Positions 1 to 12,753 of a stretch of 64,000 nt of DNA are shown here, one piece after another. A model generated the notes under the pieces. It had not been told where the DNA came from. It saw only the letters and a list, made by a program, of their open reading frames with translations, and ran no database searches. This DNA is from Sphagnum compactum. Lineage: Eukaryota > Bryophyta > Sphagnopsida > Sphagnales. How positions within the stretch are numbered: position 1 is the first letter of the stretch; the number at the start of each line of letters is the position of its first letter. The position numbers were made by a program, and so were the translations under genes. The stretch is taken from positions 27,332,213-27,396,212 of the forward strand of contig OZ234493.1 of assembly GCA_965153455.1 (NCBI GenBank). The letters run 5' to 3'.

Positions 1-2299
1 CACACATAAGTATTGTATATTTTGGTAGTTATTGTTAAAAACTAAAATAGTTTTGAAGATCCAATCGCAAAACACAATATCCACATATGAAAACAATGTC
101 ATTTCAAATATAATACACCTCAATAATTATTACATATTTGTGACCAAAATGCAAGCATTCTTTTTGTTTCTTTTTTTTGGGATTTTTTAAATTTTTTTTG
201 TAGACTTTTTTTTCATCTTAATTTTTATTTTTCTAATTTATTTTACTTTTTTCCTTCTATTTTTTTTTCTTGTTCTAAATTATTTTCTTCTATTACTGAT
301 CTTTTTTTTCTATTTTTTTATATTTTTATCATCATCATTTTTTTCATTGAGCATGCATATTTTATGCCCAACATTTGGGTATTGCACAAACCATCCCAAA
401 AAACCAGCCATCATTTTATGCTTCAAATGTGGGTATTGCAAATTCATTATAAAAAAACTAATGTTTGTTTTGTGACCCTTATCCAAGTATTTCACATTGA
501 ACTTTATGTTTTTGAAGTTCTTTTAATGCAACATTGCAATATGTTTCAAACTCATAATTTTAGGGAAAATTTCAACAAATATTAATGCAATGTTCACATT
601 CAAGGCATGCAAACATAATACAAACGTGAGGTTACAATTGCAATAAGACAGAACTTGTATGTATTGATGCAAATATCACATCTATCAAAACTTTAAAAAA
701 TGTTCAAAAAATGGAAAACATGAACTCTATGTCATTGTAAAAAAACTTAAGTAAGATATGCATGCTACTTTCTAACTTCAATAGACCATTTTCTAAACCT
801 ATTTTCATTAGCCACCATGTCACTCATTCATCGATAAGTTCTTGTTGTTGAAACCATTTTAATAGCATGTTGATGAGTGTAAAATTGATAATGATACAAT
901 TGGAGTTGAATGGCATTGGTTACAAATCGGTATTTCACTGTTACTCAAAGTACATCAAACACATGATACACATTAATATGCAAGTTTGAAAATGTAAACC
1001 AAACCCCAAAAAAATTCCATGGGTATGAACATATATACTCTATTAACTTTTTTCAAAAAGAAAATTTGGAAAAAGAAATTGGAAATAAAAAATAAAAAAA
1101 TAGAAAAACAAACTTCATTTTTTGGAGTTTTAAAGACCAAAAAAAAAGGAAAAATAAGGGGAAAGTAAAATAAATATTTAGGACAAACATAATAAAAGAA
1201 ATTTTAAAAAATCTTCTAGCATTTTAAAAAAAAGGAAAAAAGGGGAAAAAAGGAAATATAACCCCCAAAAAAATGAAAAGGGAAAAAAATCTTGAATTCT
1301 TTTTCTTGAATTAAGAAAAAAAAACATAGAAAAGGAAAAGAAAACAAACTTCTTCTTCTAGAAATTAAAAAAATAGAAAAAAATAAAAAAACAAAAAAAA
1401 CAAAAAAGATTTTTGTCTTTTATTTTTTCTTTTCATCTTCTTTCTTTTTTAATTTTCATTTCCTTCTCTTTAATTCTTTTGTCTTCTTCTCTTTCTTTTT
1501 CTTACTTTTCTTTTTTGTTTCTGCTCTCAAACTAAAACAAAAAAAAAACAAGGGAAAGGACAAAAGCATACCTAACATGATGTGCATAACTAATGATAAT
1601 GCAACAAGCAATGGTAGCAAGTGCAACGAAGTGAATGAAAAAAGGAAGATGCTTGAAGAAGGAGATGGAAAACAAAAAAAAAATAAAATGATGAAAAAAA
1701 TGTAACTATAGAAGAAAAGAAAGATACAAAAGATGAAAAATAAAATAAAATAACAACAAAAATGAAAGAAAATAAAATATAAAGAAGAATATATAACACA
1801 AAAAAGGAGAAGAAAAAATAATAATAACAATAGCAAAAAAAAAGAGGAAAAAAAATGATGAAAAAAAAACTACAACAATAATGGGAGAGATGATGATGAT
1901 GGTGGAAGAAAAGAAAAAAGAAAGAATAAAAGACGAGAAAAATAAAGAAGAGGGAAAAAAATGAAGATTTTTTTTGAAATTTAAGGGAAGTGTGGGCTAA
2001 TGAAAAGAAAAACATAACACACCTCAATGTTTTATTTGGTTTAGGTTAAATGGTTTGGGTTCATCGCAAAATGGCCAAAACAAACTCATCCACAATTAGT
2101 GCATTGGTGGGTGTTGAGGACATAGGTTTATTATCGCGAAACATGAAATTTTTCATCTTTTGCAATGGTTGCTAAAACATCTCACACAACATCATGTGAG
2201 GCCGTCCTTTCCCCACCATGTGCACAACAAAGAAAGTGGATCTCTAAGATCCAAAGGCTAGCTACAAATGCAGTGTGACACCCCGAGCATTAAAGGATG
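1..2299. other. AT-rich low-complexity DNA, no gene
   Basis: No supportable gene. Bases 130-350 are T-rich on the + strand and 1020-1980 are a long A/G-rich tract with many A homopolymers. The long reading frames on either strand here translate to runs of F/L/S/Y or K/E, as expected from homopurine and homopyrimidine DNA, and are not credible proteins. Confidence 0.7.
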
Positions 2300-3960
2300 G
2301 GAAAGACCCAACCTAATGCGTAATGTAGTGGAAAAAACATTTGAAAGTAGGTAAAATAAAGGAATGACTAGGTGGGTTAACACCCAAACACCAACATCTG
2401 GCCTCTCACATGACCTCAAGCATGCTTGATGCAAATTAAATGGTAAATCAGAAGGATGTTAGTAAAGGAATGGTTGTGTAATCTCTATGAAATACTCTCC
2501 TTAAGGTGATTTGTGCTTCTTTCGGCCAATTTCCCAAAAGGGGGGACACATGTTGTAGCCTTTAAGGGGAGAAGTTCTCGTGTTGATGCCAAATGTGTTT
2601 GGAAAAGAAGTGGCCCTAAACTGCTACACCAATCACCTCCAACAAAAACTTGGAAGCTATGTTAAAGGCTACTAAGGCCTAGTTCCCTAGATAGGCAATT
2701 GGAGCAATGACCTTTGAGGAAACCAACCTTACACCCCCATAAGAAATGAAGAAAATTAATTACTAATAGACTAGAGGGGCTTCGAGGCATTCCAATGAGC
2801 TCGAACCCAAAAGCCTCTCAAAAATTCCCATAAGGGTGGAGTAAAAAATGACGAGCTAACTTCGAACTTCTGCACGAAGGGGGAAACAACAACAAAAAAA
2901 ATCAAAGTCTTTATGTGAAATATCAAGAAAGGATACCAAAAGCCACTTGGACATCCCCTAACCTTAGGAGCACATTTGTATGCTGAACATCCTCGATTAA
3001 AGCCCTTTGCCAAAAAAATGAAGTCGAGGAGGTAGAGCCACAGGGGAGGCCAAGGATCTTGATGCCACTAAAGGGACAATAGAATTCGACAAAGGGGACA
3101 AACCTAGGAGGTAAGTTAAACAAAGCCCAAGTTGATCATTTGTGGGGTTGAAAAAAACAACCCCACAAAATCAACTGGGAAGCAAAATGATCAAAGGTGA
3201 GGGAAACAACATGGGCATGGCCGAGGATATGGGTGTCATCAGCCAGGGAAAGGAAGTGACAAGAAGGGAAAACCTTCAAAGAACAATGTAAAACATGAAA
3301 ATGAATAAGGGCAAAAAAGGCCTTGCAAGCGGGTCGCTTTGATGGGTGCCCATAAAAGAAAGAATGACAAACAAAGCCCTTGAAGAAAAATGATGACTGA
3401 AGTAGAAAGGAACCCAAAGGCCATCAAAATAATGAAGAAAAGGAAAAAATTGTAACAATTGGCCCCTTGTTGTTCGAAGTTCCTAGAAGATGGCCTTGTG
3501 CGAGATGGTGTTGAAAGTGTTCGTAATGTCTATCCAGAACACCACCTAATCAGGATGGGCATCTAAAGTGGCCTGAATACCATGGACCGCGGCTTCATAA
3601 CCTCTTCTAATTGCAATCCCGAATTGATATAGTGACAAATGAAAAGCAAATGCATCATGAAACTACAGCCATAAATCCTTGCTCATTAGTTGGTAGAACG
3701 CTTCTCCCATTACAATCAGACGGATGCCATTAGAAAGTTTAGCCAAAGCTAAAAACCTATTAGCCCCAAAAACTTGGGTGCAAAACTAGCAACATGCTAA
3801 TCATCTTTAAGGACGCCAAAGCTATGGCAAGAGGGGCAAGAGCCCTGGCAACACCTGTAAACTCCTTGGCACACCCCAAGGTTAAACTTCGTCCCAATCG
3901 ACATAGGGGGGGGGTGCCAAAAGGGCAAAATCAAAATCGAGCAAAATTGAAAACGCGCCC
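2300..3960 (-). mobile_element. Decayed non-LTR-type reverse transcriptase relic
   Basis: The minus strand carries the blocks of a reverse transcriptase in correct order but in shifting frames with stops. Near 3506-3545 is a motif-A-like block (DITNTFN); near 3320-3352 a GTHQSDPLARP block resembling the conserved QGDPL motif; near 3235-3245 the catalytic-type LADDT block. A downstream thumb-like region reads LGLPCGST (about 3040-3060) and LLRLGDVQVAFGIL (about 2925-2975), and fragments continue to about 2300. The order fits one RT polyprotein. The frameshifts and the loss of Q in QGDP show it is dead. Boundaries are approximate; no poly-A tail or target duplication was identified. The RT call is strong, the non-LTR class is inferred from motif style. 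Confidence 0.75.
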
Positions 3961-5617
3961 ATAATTAAGGACAAGGCTATTGCTTGTGCCTACATTTGCA
4001 AAAGTTGCTCCACTTGAAGCTCTTCCAAATCACTAGAAAGGAATCATTAAAGGTGCGCCATAATCTATTTATGTTCGACTTCACCCCCACAAAAGGAAAA
4101 GAGAAAGACACCATTGAAGGAACAATAAAAATAAATGTTAGGCTGCCACATCAAATGAATCAAAGGCCCAAATGGGTGCTCAAAGGATCTAACGCCAAAA
4201 CCCAAGCCCAAGCCGCTAGGGGTGGAAAAGGGGCTAAAAAAGAAATAAAAGAACTTGGAGAGCCACTTGGAAGGAAAACCTGATAAGTTTGATTATGCTT
4301 CTAATGTTGAGCCATGCCACATTGGGAAAATAGAACTCCACAAGTTGAACATTGAACGTTGTGAAGAGCTACACCCTTACCTCCAAGGAATGATGAAACA
4401 CCACAAGGGCCACGAGTTGCTTAAGGAGCCAAACCAGAACGAGGGCCAAAAGTTAAAGAAAAAAAGGCCTCCATTGGACTAAAGGAAAATAGAGAAGAAT
4501 GAAAGATTGAAAAAAGAAAGAAAGAACAAGAAGAAAAGAAGAAAGAAGTTAGCCATGCCAAAAAAAAGGAACAAAGGGAAAATGAAAAAAAGAAAAGAAA
4601 AAGAAGCAAGAAAGAAAAAATAAGAAGAAAAGAGAAAGGAAGGAAAAACCAAAAAAAAGAAGGAAACAAAAGAAAAAAAAAACATGTACCTCATTTTGGA
4701 AAGAAACAAAAAAAGAAGAAATAGGAAAATAAGCCTAGAAAAAAAGAAAAAAAAAATGTACCTCAGGTTATCACACTATTCCCACCCGCTAACCCTTCTT
4801 TTGCCATCGCCAGGACACTTCTTTGACATGCTAACACACTTGCCACCATCGCTAGAACCAAAACCATTACCTTTCTACCCCTACGCATTCTCACACCCTC
4901 CACTTTCGTGTCTACCTCAAAAGTAGCCCCACTATTGCCTCCTCTTTCTCTCACACACACTCTCAAAATGGCTACAGCTTATTTGTCCAACTAAAGAAAA
5001 GGAAAGGAGGAAGAGACATACTCAAATCTTGCGGCCAAGTTCTAAAATCTTCATTGCAACAAGTAAGCACAAGAGTCAATGATGGTGTGCACATGATGAT
5101 CATGAAAAACATAGATTTCAAACCAAGAAAACAACTACCAAGAAACCTCCCCTCTCTTTCCCTTTCTCAAAATCATATGCATTGGTTGCCTGATGCAAAT
5201 TGCCAACAAATGTTTATATGAGATTTTGCCACGCAAAAACTTGTAGGTACATTGAGTAGAAGCAGCTCATTTGCATGGTAGAAAACTTTGCTTGTTGGCT
5301 ATGGTGTTCTAGCTTCCCTCCTAAACTTTCCACTGCTATTGCCACCCAAAGGGACGATGAAACACCAAAAAGACCATGAATCGCCCAAGGAGCCAAACCG
5401 AACGAGAACCCAAAACCAAAATGAGAATGGTTAGTTATTCAACAAGTCGTACTAGGCAAGACATCATCAAAATGGTTGATTTTAAACATTTTGTCATATG
5501 GACCTCTATTGGTGTGTTCAACAAAGACAATATATGCACAACCAATATATGTCATTTAAAAAGGAACAACAACAAAGCTACAGAGCTAGGCTGTATAACT
5601 AAACCCATGAGCTTGGT
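3961..5617. other. Intergenic, purine-rich, one internal duplication
   Basis: Two unrecognised + strand frames (3984-4283 and 4255-4482) overlap here and are probably not genes. 4440-4760 is A/G-rich. About 70 bases at 4390-4460 recur, diverged, at 5353-5420 (both contain GGAGCCAAACC), which suggests a transposon-derived duplication. No known protein was recognised. Confidence 0.5.
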
Positions 5618-5906
5618 GGCTTCAGTGAACCAACACCCACCAGCACACCATACACTGGATGCTTGTTATTACTGAGTTGTGCCTGATCCTCTGCGGAGTT
5701 AATATTTGGTTTCACCTTGATAATCAATTCTGTAAGAAATAGGTCTCATATATAGGTAGGTAAGAAAATAGGTAACTACTAGGTAAGAAGATGTTTACAT
5801 AGAGGTAAGGCTGTTTTTACTACTTACCTACTAAGAACCTGCTTGTGAGTTGTTAGTAGGTAGGTAGAATAAAAACCAACTGAACTAATCACCATGGTTA
5901 GTTAGG
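5618..5906 (-). mobile_element. Truncated MULE-type MITE, inverted copy of the 11.7-kb element
   Basis: The left end, GGCTTCAGTGAACCAACACC, matches the right terminal inverted repeat of the element at 11689-12078. Similarity continues through the GGTTTCACCTTG segment, the TAGGTAGG-rich core and the CACCATGGTTAGTTAGGGA segment, all in reverse orientation. Similarity stops near 5906, so the opposite terminus (about 75 bp including its TIR) is missing. Non-coding; it would depend on a transposase supplied elsewhere. Confidence 0.75.
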
Positions 5907-7458
5907 GACATGTAAACATCCTCCCCCCAAGAAGCTTTGTCCAACACATTTTCAAGCTTGACTTTTTATGTCTTTTTGCGCTCTACATGGTTCTATGCAA
6001 AATTGTTATGCATGGTTTTACATTTTTTTGCAATTTTATTTTATTTTATTGTTCTGCATGTTTGGCATGCTATGCCAATCTCAAACCCAACACCTCTTAG
6101 TAAACACCAAGCATATCAACCTTAAAAGTGTAAAATCCCTCCTCTTTTCACAAACAACAATATTCACATCTATCCTTTAGCATGAGAGGATCATATACCT
6201 ATTGCCTTAATTACAGCTCCAATTTTGGAAATGTTTTTAAATTAGGCACATATGTTCACACACTTTGCACTCTTCATAAAATAAATTCTTTCATGCAAAT
6301 ATTTGTTCTACTTATCCCAAGCAGCCCAAGTGGTAACTTGAACCCAAGGTTCAAAAGAGGGTATGAGTTATAGGATAAAACTAAGCTCACTCTAAAACCA
6401 ATTGGTATTCTTTCTTCACTTAAACATGTTCGGATCTTACTCTTCAAGTTACCATGAATTTTTCAAGTTGTTTCTCCATTAGCATCACACAATTTGGGCA
6501 AAATAATTAGGTAATGTTATTACCATCCCGGAGCTTAGTGAATAAGCACCATTCTCTAACTATTGATTCAATCCCCAAACACAATGAAGCTCAAGGAAAA
6601 ATAATCACTGAAATGTGGATCAAGTGTCATGGTGGGCTTTACTTGACATTCCGTTACATTGTGATACATACATCTAGTGCCTACAATAATGGTGGATGAT
6701 GGGAAACAACAATGGAGTAGATGGCTACCAATGTGGTTGGAAGTTGGAACCACAACCACCCAGGTGACAAGCTTTAATTTAACATGCCCCCATGCAACAT
6801 GTCTAGGCTTTTCAACCATGAAGATCCATCATCTGATGCATGGGCCCAAGAATGTATTTCCATTTGTGGGTCTATGAGACAAAAAAAATTGGGATATAAC
6901 CAATTGTATATAAATTCAGTTTAAAATATTTCGTCCAATGTAAGTAAAAAAAATTCACATTATGTGATGAAAGACCTAATTTTAAAAATCTATCTAGATT
7001 GATTTGGTTTAAACTTTTTGTCTCCAACTATAATTTTTTTGCAAAGTAGGGTTACGATGAAATTGTGAAATGGTAAATTATACCTTAGCACTAGTCATGC
7101 ACATGAGTAAAAGGACACTTTTGTCATTAAAATGAACAAATTTGAAGACTATTATTTTGACAATAACAATATGACATTTGAATCTCATTCAACAAATTTA
7201 ACAAACACAATTTTAAAAAAAAATTTGATAGGGTTCATCTTGCACAAACGTTACCATGTCTCTAAATTTTTAGAATCTCATTGAAAATTGTGAGTAAATT
7301 TTTTAAGATCTTTTGTCACTTGATTTAACTGAATGTCCCACTAAAATCCAAATATTTTAATTACTTTTTAGCATCTGATTTAAGGGGTGTACAACTAAGT
7401 CTTGCAAAGTTCAAATTTGGGCAATATTGATAATGAATAATGAATAAGGACAATGTTG

Positions 7459-7550
7459 CCTATGAACCACCTTTCAACCCCCTATGAGTGGCCTTTCAAC
7501 CCCCTATGAACCGCCTATGAACCAACCTCCTATGAACCTCCAATGAACAA
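7459..7550. repeat. CCTATGAACC-type minisatellite
   Basis: Short irregular units based on CCTATGAACC and CTTTCAACCCC are repeated about six times. Simple local duplication, no coding potential. Confidence 0.7.
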
Positions 7551-7983
7551 TGTGGTTTTTGCTGCTGCCCTGCCTGGCACTATACCAAAAGGGGTTGGGA
7601 GTTTAGTGCCAAGGATGAGCCATGGTGTAGTTAGTCTACCTAAGACTTGGTATAGTGGACACACTAGGTAAATCCCAATTTTTTAGAATCTGATAATAGA
7701 ATCTAAAAATCTTTAGGATTTAAAATTTTAGATTTTATAATAAATCTATTTATAATTTCAAGATTTTCTAATTCTAAATTATAGTTTTTTTTAGAATTCT
7801 GAAGTTATATATCAGATACATATCCACTATTCTTAAAGATCAAAAGATCACAATTTAAAAAAAATTTATTGTCCTGCACGTTGTTATTTAATGCTACATC
7901 CCTTCTCGGGAAGGGATGCTAGTCAATGATGCAGAAAATTGAAAAAATAAAAATAAAAACACCATAAGCTGCAAAAAATGCAC

Positions 7984-8062
7984 CTGCAACCCTAAACCCT
8001 TAAACCTTTCCTTTAAGGAAAGGGTGCAACCCTAACCCTAAACCTTTCCTTTAAGGAAGAGT
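7984..8062. repeat. Two tandem units with telomere-like motif
   Basis: Two adjacent units of about 40 bp each contain CAACCCTAA-type motifs (plant telomere repeat CCCTAAA / telo-box) followed by the palindromic CCTTTCCTTTAAGGAA. The second unit has CCCTAACCCTAAACC. This could be a short interstitial telomeric remnant or a duplicated telo-box. Confidence 0.6.
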
Positions 8063-8535
8063 GTGAGTATGGTATTGTATAAGGAAGAAAGGTTGTCAGT
8101 ATCTGGATCAATTCCAGCCAGCATCAAGAGTTGGGTTTCTGCAAGGGATTTGCTTGCACATGTGGTATATTGGGTTGGGGAGCGAGTTGCTAAAGTATGT
8201 GCTATACGGACTTGTTGGTTGGCACGAAAACCATATGTTTGTTGTCCAACCCGTTCTCTTCGTCAAGTCTCATATGTTCTTTGTCGTTACTCATTACCAC
8301 CTCCTCCTCCTCATTGAGGTCCATGTGTTTGTTGTCTTTTCCCTCCTCCTTGTCAAGGTTTCTGCTTTATACAAGGACCGACAACAAACCTTTGAGCTTT
8401 TTATTATTATTCAGAGGGGAAGTGGTGAAAGGGGGTGGGGGGACGGTTGGTCCTTCACATATATGCCAGTGGAAAAAAGGAAGCAAGAAAAGGAAGGGTG
8501 GGAAGGCCTGAAAAGAAAAGGAATGAAGATTGTCG

Positions 8536-8783
8536 AACAAGGGGTGTGTCACACCATGGCCTTGCCATTTACATTTAAAAGTATCTTAAGGCAAAAGAAG
8601 AAATATGGAAATTCAAATATTTCACCATGCAAAAATATAATCTTTTAAAAAAAAACCCTCCAAAAAAAACCCAAATCCTTCAAGATATCATAACTCCATA
8701 ACTAATCTCAAGTTTCAACACAAGGCAAAAAATGTTATCTTTCAAAAATCCTCATATAAGAATAGACCTATTACCTAGGGGCC
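8536..8783 (-). repeat. Dispersed repeat copy, inverted mate at 51267-51510
   Basis: This segment, from AACAAGGGGTGTGTCACACC to TTACCTAGGGGCC, matches the reverse complement of 51267-51510 along most of its length, including the ATCTCAAGTTTCAACAC and AATGTTATCTTTCAAAAATC blocks. Non-coding, about 245 bp; probably a MITE or LTR fragment. Confidence 0.75.
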
Positions 8784-11688
8784 AAAATCCATTAAGCTAC
8801 TACTACTAGGTATTCTCTATAATGGATCTAAACACAATATCCTTGCCTACCAAGGCAAGGCGAACAAATGATATTCTAGAATAAATAGGTAGGCATGAAT
8901 GAGAAGATAATAACATATATCAAATGAATAAAACATTGCTTATTGGATGAAGTTGATCATAAAGATGCATTTTCTATACCCCAAACATAGTTACTTACTA
9001 GTTAGGTAGACAGCAGGAGGGGGAAGTAAGATGGGTTAGGAATTACAAGGAGGGAAAGGAGGGAACTCACGTGGTGCAAGAGAGCACGAGAAAGGGGCCA
9101 TTATGGTGAAGAGGCTGCCAACGGGTCCAAGACAAACCGTTGTTGTCGTCAAAAGGTTGGGAACTTTTGCAAGGGTCGTTTTTGGTTGCAACTTGCTCGA
9201 TATAAAGGAGGCTGGGTGGGTCCAAGCGGGGCAGGTTTTCAAGGTTGGTTTTGTCTTCACTTGTCATGCTTGTGAATAGGCAAAAGCTGGACTACATTCG
9301 GGCAAGTGTAGAGTGTATGAGGTTTTGAAGCTTTCTTATTATGTACGATGTTCAGGAATGCACAATGATTGATACCGTACGTAGGCTTCTTGTATTTCTT
9401 GCATGCTTTGCTTATGTTCTTGCATTTCTTGCATGCTTTGTTTCCACACAGGTCATGCTTTCCTATTTTCCAAGTTGGTTCAAGGACACTGAAGCTAACA
9501 AATTATTGCGTGGGGGAAGAAAATCAACATAAATTGTATTAGTGACCTTTGGAGTGATGGAAGGCATTCATATTATCGGTAGCATGCAAACTATAATACA
9601 GTTCTTTGACTCCAACTTAGCCAAGGAGCTGGCCGGCTTGGACTGTAAGCCTCTTTCCCATGCTTTAAGTAGTGCCTCCCTAGGAGACGGGTGTTCACAT
9701 GGTGTTCATTGGGCTAAGCGGTTTTTTTAGGGACAATTTTTTGTGGATTTTTTTAAACCTGAAAAGTATGATATTTCAACACATATAAAGGAATTTTTTG
9801 GTGAAAAACATAGCCACACTTTTTATCAAATGTCAAGATTTCTTTTGAATCCACTCAATGTCTACAAACAAGTTTCAATAGATAGCCAAAATATAAAAAA
9901 AGATTCCTAATTTTTTATTTTAAAAAAATAAATTCATATCTACTCTACAGCCAAATTTGGCAAGATTTTTTTTCAGTAGTAGGAGGGTAGTAGTTTGTCA
10001 GAATTCTAACTACTTGAGAGCTATCTGTTATGAATTGACCGTTAATTACCTACCATACCATCTTTCAATGTCCATACAAAGTGATTGTACCTTTGCATTT
10101 AGTTACTGGATCTAGAACAACTGGGTAGGGTTTGGCGCCCAACGTTTAGTGGCACTTGGCACATTAGCACAACAGATTGAAGGCAGTAGTGATAAATAGT
10201 AGTATATTATTATTAAAATGGCCAAGTTCAACTGGTTGCTTGTTCAATTCATCACTGGGCCACAACCAAACCTTTTTACTTCAACCCTAAAACGCTTGAT
10301 AATAAGCCAAAGCTGGCCTTTCTGGGAATTTCACTTTTGTGCCCAAAAGCTGTACAAAAAATTGGGTTTAGTGGGCTGGGTTTGTGTGCCATTTGGAGTC
10401 CAAGTCTAGTGTTTAAACAATAAAATACAATGAATAGTTAGTAACACAGGCTCAATGACCCCTGAATCAGCTTGAAATTGGCAACCCGACAACATTTGTC
10501 CTCATTTGTTGTGGTATTGTTGTTTGATTTCACTCTTGGCTAGTCCCTAGAGAGCTGCAACAAATGAGGAAGGTGTTTTGGTGTGTTGAATTGAGGTTGA
10601 GATGTTTGATAAATGGCTTTACCGGAGGAGCACGTGCTTACCCTCATATGATGTCAATTAAAGTGTTAGATCTTGTCATTTGCCAAGCCATTGAGCCTCA
10701 AATTTTTGTCACAACACACCCAAGAAGTGCACTTCAAATCCAAGAGTTGGTTTATTCAACTAATGCATGCATGCATCAGTTCTTAAATGTGGAGATGATT
10801 CTAGAGTTGGGTTCAAGGCTGGTGCACTTCCCCATATACTTTGGTTCTCTAATCCTTTCCATCTTTATTCCCATTTTTTTTTCCCTCTTTGGCCACCTAT
10901 CTCTTCATGCTTTGTCCTTGGCCATCCCAAATTGCCCCTCTTTGCCCCTTCTCCAAAAAAAAAGGGGGGGTTGGAAAAAAGAAATAAAGGTGTAGGTGCT
11001 AGTTCGCCCAAGGTAAAATATAAAATCCATGACAAGAGGGTCTCTCCCCTAAACAACAAATACTTTTTTTTTTCTTATCCGAATTCATTGTTAGTGGTCC
11101 TTTGCTAATATTAAACATATGGCGGATTCATCCTTTTATAATGATATATGAAAAACCACAACACTTCCACTTGATGGTATTGTTCTTTTGCAATGTCACT
11201 ACACATTTTGCAATATTTGTATTTGCTACCTTGTTGAAGGCCACTCTTCTTGCTCCAACACTTTTAATATTCATGTTTAACCACTACCTTCGTAATTGAT
11301 TAAATGATGAAGGTCACATGTTTAAATAAAGAACATAACAATGGTTTCCATAACCTTTTACAACTTTTGGAACAACATTTGAAAGGCAATTGCAAATCCT
11401 TTTACATATAATTGTGTGTATCCATCCCAAAGGATAAATGTTAGCTAAAAGGCATGTCTACGCATGCCACATCAAGATGGTAAAACGTTGATAAGTTATG
11501 TTAGCCTTTACTTGGATTGATAGTTTTGCAAAGCTTAAATACCGTCATTGGATTGGAAAAAATTCACAAAGCTTGAATACACTTACAAGGCTGATATATG
11601 AAAATAAAGGTGCCTTCTCAACCTTTTGTAGTTAAATTGAAGTTCACAAAATAGAGTGGCAATGTAAGCACTAAGGGTATGAAAGGTG
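8784..11688. other. Intergenic; one unrecognised ORF
   Basis: No gene could be supported. A 143-codon + strand frame with ATG at 10564 (to 10995) has no recognised domain and ends in low-complexity sequence. A 30-bp tandem duplication (CTTGCATTTCTTGCATGC core) lies at about 9390-9447. A slightly GC-richer minus-strand frame at 9036-9267 was not recognised. Confidence 0.5.
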
Positions 11689-12078
11689 GGCTACAGTGAA
11701 CCAGCACCCATGAGTGCACCATGAAGGATGAATGGTGAACAATCAGGAAACAATTTTCTGTTGGGTTCCAGTTCCCTAGCTAACCATGGTGGTTACCTCA
11801 GTTGCTTTTCTTTCTTTTTTTTCTACCTACCTACTAACAACCCACAAGCAGGTTGCTAGTAGGTAGTAAAAAACAGCCCTTACCTATGAGTAAACCATCT
11901 ACTTACTTAGTGGTTACCTATTTTCCTACCTAATCTACTTATGTATAAGACCTATTTCCTACACAATTGGTTACCAAGGTGAAACCAAAGATTAACTCAG
12001 TTTACGTTCATCCACAACTAAAACGAAATAACGGGCATCCAGTGGATGGCGTGTGTTGGGTGCTGGTTCACTGTGGCC
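11689..12078 (+). mobile_element. Mutator-like MITE with TIRs and 9-bp TSD
   Basis: A 390-bp non-coding element. The left end is GGCTACAGTGAACCAGCACC and the reverse complement of the right end is GGCCACAGTGAACCAGCACC; imperfect similarity continues to about 45 bp. TGAAAGGTG flanks both sides (11680-11688 and 12079-12087), and a shared GG could extend it to 11 bp. A 9-11-bp duplication is typical of Mutator-like elements. The core contains its own hairpin, CTACCTACTAACAACC paired with GGTTGCTAGTAGGTAG. No transposase is encoded. The perfect flanking duplication implies a fairly recent insertion. Confidence 0.85.
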
Positions 12079-12550
12079 TGAAAGGTGGGCCTTTATCTCA
12101 TCTCGTGGCTACAAGGCCCCAAATAAACAATAAAATAAAATGAAAGAAAATGGCGGGGCTGGTGTCCTCCCCCATGGAGTCCGCCTCGGATTTTTTTAAT
12201 AATGGAAAATAATAATAATAATAATAATAATTGGACTACTTTGAGATCAACTGCCCATTCAGCATGGTAGGAAGTAGGTACCTAGTCATGTAGTGCACGA
12301 GGTTCAATTATGGGACTAGGGTCTTAACCTGCTAGAGCACACAGAGTGTTCACGGTGATCAACACGCTTCAGCTGGTTACCGGACATAACCTACCATGAA
12401 AAGGGTTCTCAATATGCTGCAACACTCTTTGGAGTGGATGGAAAGTTACATAATCGTCTTATAAATGGATGAAAAAACCATCTAACCCTCCTGTCCAAGG
12501 CTGGTGAATAGCAATTGTGTGCTGAATAAGATAGTGAACAGGGGAGTCCT

Positions 12551-12710
12551 TTGGGCGGTTATTAGAAATGGCACCAACTAACTATCTGAAGGTTATCAGG
12601 GAGGTTATATATCATTTGAGATATATAATAATTAATCACAGTTCTCAAAAATCAAATAACCAATAATAATGGTGCAGAACTAACTGCAATGATTTTTGAG
12701 AACTGATTGT

Positions 12711-12753
<43 letters not shown>

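Larger units (their letters stand above)
5907..8535. other. AT-rich intergenic DNA
   Basis: No gene recognised. It holds a small CCTATGAACC minisatellite (7459-7550) and a telomere-like duplication (7984-8062), listed separately. Overlapping + strand frames at 8063-8648 lack recognisable domains and end in low-complexity sequence. Confidence 0.55.

Noticed and set aside
1456-2027. 126- and 145-codon minus-strand ORFs
   Set aside because: They are composed of F, S, L and Y from a homopyrimidine tract and lack any protein-like pattern.
10564-10995. 143-codon ORF with true ATG
   Set aside because: No recognised domain, ends in low-complexity sequence, and lies in transposon-rich DNA; not enough support to call a gene.
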